Translations under genes and position numbers: made by a program | Part shown: positions 4,791 to 6,839 of the stretch, piece by piece | How positions within the stretch are numbered: position 1 is the stretch's first letter | How the letters are laid out: the number at the start of each line of letters is the position of its first letter | NCBI GenBank assembly: GCA_030152675.1 | Contig: JASLIY010000113.1 | Coordinates: 1 to 6,839, forward strand | From: Acinetobacter sp. | GTDB lineage: Bacteria; Pseudomonadota; Gammaproteobacteria; Pseudomonadales; Moraxellaceae | DNA length: 6,839 nt | Reading direction: 5' to 3' | Notes under the pieces: model-generated | Told to the model about the DNA's origin: nothing | What the model saw: the letters and a program-made list of their open reading frames with translations, nothing else | The model's database searches: none

Positions 4791-6434
4791 ATGAAGACAC
4801 TTGAACAGGCATATCAAGAATTTAATTATGAAGCACTGATTGATCAGTTACTTGTTGGCCAGCCAGATGCCGTGAATGCCTATGTGGAATGCTGCGCACG
4901 CTATGTCGGCAGTCATCAAACTGCGTTGTTATGGGAAGGCAAGCAGGGTGCGTCTGAAGTCTGGACTTTTGAGCAACTTGATCAGGCTTCCGGTCAATTG
5001 GCACATTATTTTCAAGCTCAGGGTATTCAAGTCGGGGATTGCATCGCGGGATTATTGCCGCGTACGCCAGAGTTGCTGATCACGATTTTGGCCACATGGC
5101 GTATGGGCGCCGTGTATCAGCCCTTGTTTACCGCCTTCGAATCCAAATCCATTGAGCATCGGATCAGCACGGCACAGACCAAAATGATTGTCACCAATGC
5201 TGAGCAACTGCCAAAACTCGATACCGTGGCTTGCCCGCATATCTTGGTGGTTCAACCTGATCCTGCTAAGGCGACACATGCTGATTTTTGGGCACAGATC
5301 CAGACACAACCTAGTCAGTTTGAACCCGTGATGCGTGGTTTTGATGATGCATTTTTAATGATGTTTACTTCGGGCACCACCGGCTTAGCCAAGTCTGTTC
5401 CAGTGGCATTGCGTGCCATGTTGGCCTTTAAGGGCTATATGACCCATGCAGTAGATCTGCGTGCTGAAGATTCATTTTGGAATTTGGCTGATCCCGGTTG
5501 GGCCTATGGTTTGTATTATGGCATCACTGGGCCGTTGAGCTTGGGTCACAGTATCATCATGGATGAGTGTGGTTTTAGCGTCGATCGCGCAGTTGAAATC
5601 ATTCAAAAATATCGCGTCAGCAATCTCACCGGTTCACCGACGGCGTTTCGGATGTTCTTTGGCTATAAAGAAAAGTTTGATCTTGCGATCAAAGCGCATC
5701 TGCGTGTGGTCAGCAGTGCTGGTGAGCCGTTGACGCCGGAAGTGATCCATTGGTTTAAACATGATCTTGATGTCAATATTTATGATCAGTATGGCCAAAC
5801 TGAATTGGGGATGGTGATTGCCAATCATCATGCTTTGGAACATCCGAAAAAAGTTGGTTCTGCGGGTTATGCCATTCCGGGTCATCGTTTTTGTGTGCTG
5901 GATGAGCAATATCAAGAGTTGCCACCGGGCAGCATTGGCACCTTGGCAATCGACTGTGCTGCCTCGCCGCTATTTTGGTTTGTCGGCTACGGTGGCAATG
6001 ATCGCAAGTCCTTTATGGGGCAGTATTATTTAACCGGTGATACCGTACAACTGAATGAATTTGGCGGCATTGATTTTGTTGGTCGTGCTGACGATGTCAT
6101 TACAACGTCAGGCTATCGCGTCGGTCCTTTTGATGTGGAGAGTACCTTGCTTGAATGCGCGGAAGTACTTGAATCTGCAGTGATTGGTAAGCCTGATCCT
6201 GAACGTACCGAGTTGGTCAAAGCCTTTGTGGTGCTCAAATCTCAGATTGAAACCTCAGATGCTTTAAAACTTAAATTGCAGGACTATGTTCGTGCACGTT
6301 TATCCAAACATGCTTATCCACGTGAAATTGAATTTGTTGAACAGCTACCGAAAACCACCAGCGGCAAGATTCAACGCAATTTGTTGAAGCAGCAAGAAGT
6401 GGCGAAGTTTGAGGCGCTGATCAAAGCCAGCTAA
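4791..6434 (+). CDS. AMP-forming acyl-CoA synthetase (ACSM-like)
   Basis: This 547-residue protein (552 from ATG 4776) is an ANL-superfamily ligase that converts a carboxylic acid, ATP and CoA into an acyl-CoA, AMP and pyrophosphate. Visible core motifs are the P-loop TSGTTGLAK (193-201, with Ala in place of the common Pro), SSAGEPL (308-314), YDQYGQTE (331-338), YLTGD (413-417, ATP-ribose Asp417), GRADDVITTSGYRVGP (431-446, hinge Asp435) and PKTTSGKIQRN (520-530) with the adenylation Lys526. GYRVGPFDVES and the PDPER..LVKAFVVL stretch (468-482) are typical of the medium-chain (ACSM/MACS) group, some of whose members prefer short branched acids such as 2-methylbutyrate or isobutyrate. It probably supplies the CoA ester used by the dehydrogenases upstream. 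It is separated from them by 300 bp with possible control sites, so it may be transcribed separately. The substrate is not known. Confidence 0.92.
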   Translation: MKTLEQAYQEFNYEALIDQLLVGQPDAVNAYVECCARYVGSHQTALLWEGKQGASEVWTFEQLDQASGQLAHYFQAQGIQVGDCIAGLLPRTPELLITILATWRMGAVYQPLFTAFESKSIEHRISTAQTKMIVTNAEQLPKLDTVACPHILVVQPDPAKATHADFWAQIQTQPSQFEPVMRGFDDAFLMMFTSGTTGLAKSVPVALRAMLAFKGYMTHAVDLRAEDSFWNLADPGWAYGLYYGITGPLSLGHSIIMDECGFSVDRAVEIIQKYRVSNLTGSPTAFRMFFGYKEKFDLAIKAHLRVVSSAGEPLTPEVIHWFKHDLDVNIYDQYGQTELGMVIANHHALEHPKKVGSAGYAIPGHRFCVLDEQYQELPPGSIGTLAIDCAASPLFWFVGYGGNDRKSFMGQYYLTGDTVQLNEFGGIDFVGRADDVITTSGYRVGPFDVESTLLECAEVLESAVIGKPDPERTELVKAFVVLKSQIETSDALKLKLQDYVRARLSKHAYPREIEFVEQLPKTTSGKIQRNLLKQQEVAKFEALIKAS

Positions 6435-6444
6435 ACAATAGAGC

Positions 6445-6486
6445 TTATTTTGTCGAGTCTCTCGTCTATCACGCCGCTCAAAATAA
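6445..6486. other. AT-rich stem after the synthetase gene
   Basis: TTATTTTG (6445-6452) pairs with CAAAATAA (6479-6486), and CGAG (6454-6457) with CTCG (6461-6464) inside the loop. It lies 11 bp after the stop and before the main terminator. The stem is weak and may be chance. Confidence 0.25.
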
Positions 6487-6528
6487 AAATATTCGCACGG
6501 CAGTCGCGCAATACCCGTTCCATGCTCC

Positions 6529-6552
6529 GCACCCGAAAGGGTGCTTTTTTTT
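6529..6552 (+). terminator. Rho-independent terminator of the synthetase gene
   Basis: GCACCC (6529-6534) pairs with GGGTGC (6539-6544) across a GAAA tetraloop (GNRA type), followed by eight T. It lies about 95 bp after the synthetase stop and works only in the plus direction, as no T-run is present on the other side. It closes the catabolic cluster, so the next gene is a separate transcription unit. Confidence 0.95.
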
Positions 6553-6644
6553 ATTTTGTGGATGACTGTTGTCTTTGCTGTTGTTGTCTGAGTTCGGAGC
6601 AAAGTGGGTGAATTCAAATATGAGGGGCGACTGATTTTAAAAAG

Positions 6645-6673
6645 TTGCTTGTTTTTAAATAAATTTATTATAG
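6645..6673 (+). promoter_or_regulatory. Candidate promoter of the last gene
   Basis: TTGCTT (6645-6650) and TTATAG (6668-6673) have a 17-bp spacer that is strongly AT-rich (TTTTTAAATAAATTTA). It is downstream of the terminator and upstream of the gene beginning at 6756, leaving a leader of about 75 nt. The -10 box is imperfect. Confidence 0.4.
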
Positions 6674-6702
6674 GTTAAACTCATTTGCAAAATGAAAACG
6701 TG

Positions 6703-6735
6703 GTGACTCGCCCAAACCTGTGTAGGGGGAGTTGC
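6703..6735 (+). other. Stem-loop in the leader of the last gene
   Basis: ACTCGCCC (6706-6713) pairs with GGGGGAGT (6725-6732) with one G-G mismatch, around the 11-nt loop AAACCTGTGTA; two G-U pairs and a G-C pair can extend it to 6703-6735. It ends 20 bp before the start codon, next to a weak ribosome site (GAGA, 6747-6750). A leader structure affecting translation is possible; it matches no riboswitch class I recognise. Confidence 0.4.
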
Positions 6736-6755
6736 AATAAAACTTTGAGAATAAT

Positions 6756-6839
6756 ATGTCCAAGCTTCAACATGAAAAACACTTAAATTTAAATCCCGAA
6801 AATATTGAACAGCGTATACAGGTGGATTTAACACCGGAC
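6756..6839 (+). CDS. Unrecognised protein, N-terminal 28 codons
   Basis: The open frame begins at ATG 6756 and runs off the end of the window. The visible part starts MSKLQHEKHLNLNPENIEQR and continues IQVDLTPD: it is polar, with several Asn, Gln, Glu and Lys residues and no signal peptide or membrane segment, so the start of a cytosolic protein is likely. A weak GAGA ribosome site lies 5 nt upstream, with a possible promoter and leader hairpin farther up. It is cut off from the acid-catabolism genes by the terminator at 6529-6552. I cannot assign a family from so few residues. Confidence 0.6.
   Translation, partial: MSKLQHEKHLNLNPENIEQRIQVDLTPD

Noticed and set aside
6345..6617. 90-codon minus-strand open frame
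   Set aside because: It overlaps the end of the synthetase and runs through the antisense of the terminator; no ribosome site and no protein-like family motif. A shadow frame.
6703..6735. Known riboswitch
   Set aside because: Only one imperfect stem-loop is seen, without the conserved core of any class I can recall.

Overview
This is a chromosomal window, most likely from Acinetobacter or a close Moraxellaceae relative. That placement is inferred from moderate GC content, protein style and the kind of gene neighbourhood; no marker gene proves it. There are no RNA genes, phage genes, insertion sequences or CRISPR arrays. The core is a regulated set of short-chain fatty-acid or branched-chain-acid catabolism genes, flanked by unrelated genes.

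Layout. (1) Positions 1-254 are the last 83 codons of an NCS2-type nucleobase (xanthine/uracil/urate) permease, closed by a clear Rho-independent terminator at 279-306. (2) Positions 255-594 hold no convincing gene, but an array of four 42-45 bp direct repeats (304-474) starts inside the terminator's T-tract. (3) Positions 595-1191 encode a small lipoprotein with a lipobox, a DxNxDGxxD loop and a CGSGGC motif. (4) On the minus strand, 1180-2337 encodes an AraC-family regulator whose 3' end overlaps the lipoprotein gene by 12 bp. (5) A 143-bp divergent control region (2338-2480) carries a perfect TTGACA box, an 18-bp palindrome and ACTC(T/A)GCA-type direct repeats. (6) Three plus-strand catabolic genes follow: an HSD10-like short-chain dehydrogenase (2481-3251), an acyl-CoA dehydrogenase (3354-4490) and an AMP-forming acyl-CoA synthetase of the medium-chain (ACSM-like) type (4791-6434). 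The first two are each followed by a 10-bp perfect stem without a U-tract. The synthetase is set off by a 300-bp gap with two inverted repeats and has its own strong terminator (6529-6552). (7) Positions 6756-6839 are the first 28 codons of an unrecognised gene behind a putative promoter and a structured leader.

How the genes could work together. The synthetase would activate a free carboxylic acid to its CoA thioester, the acyl-CoA dehydrogenase would introduce the alpha-beta double bond, and the NAD-dependent HSD10-like enzyme would oxidise the 3-hydroxyacyl-CoA. HSD10 proteins act in isoleucine breakdown on 3-hydroxy-2-methylbutyryl-CoA, so 2-methylbutyrate or a similar short branched acid is the favoured but unproven substrate. 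The hydratase and thiolase steps are not in this window. The divergent AraC-family protein is the obvious candidate regulator.

No wholly new system is evident. The least explained structures are the tandem repeat array, the palindromes in the two control regions, and the paired intercistronic hairpins.
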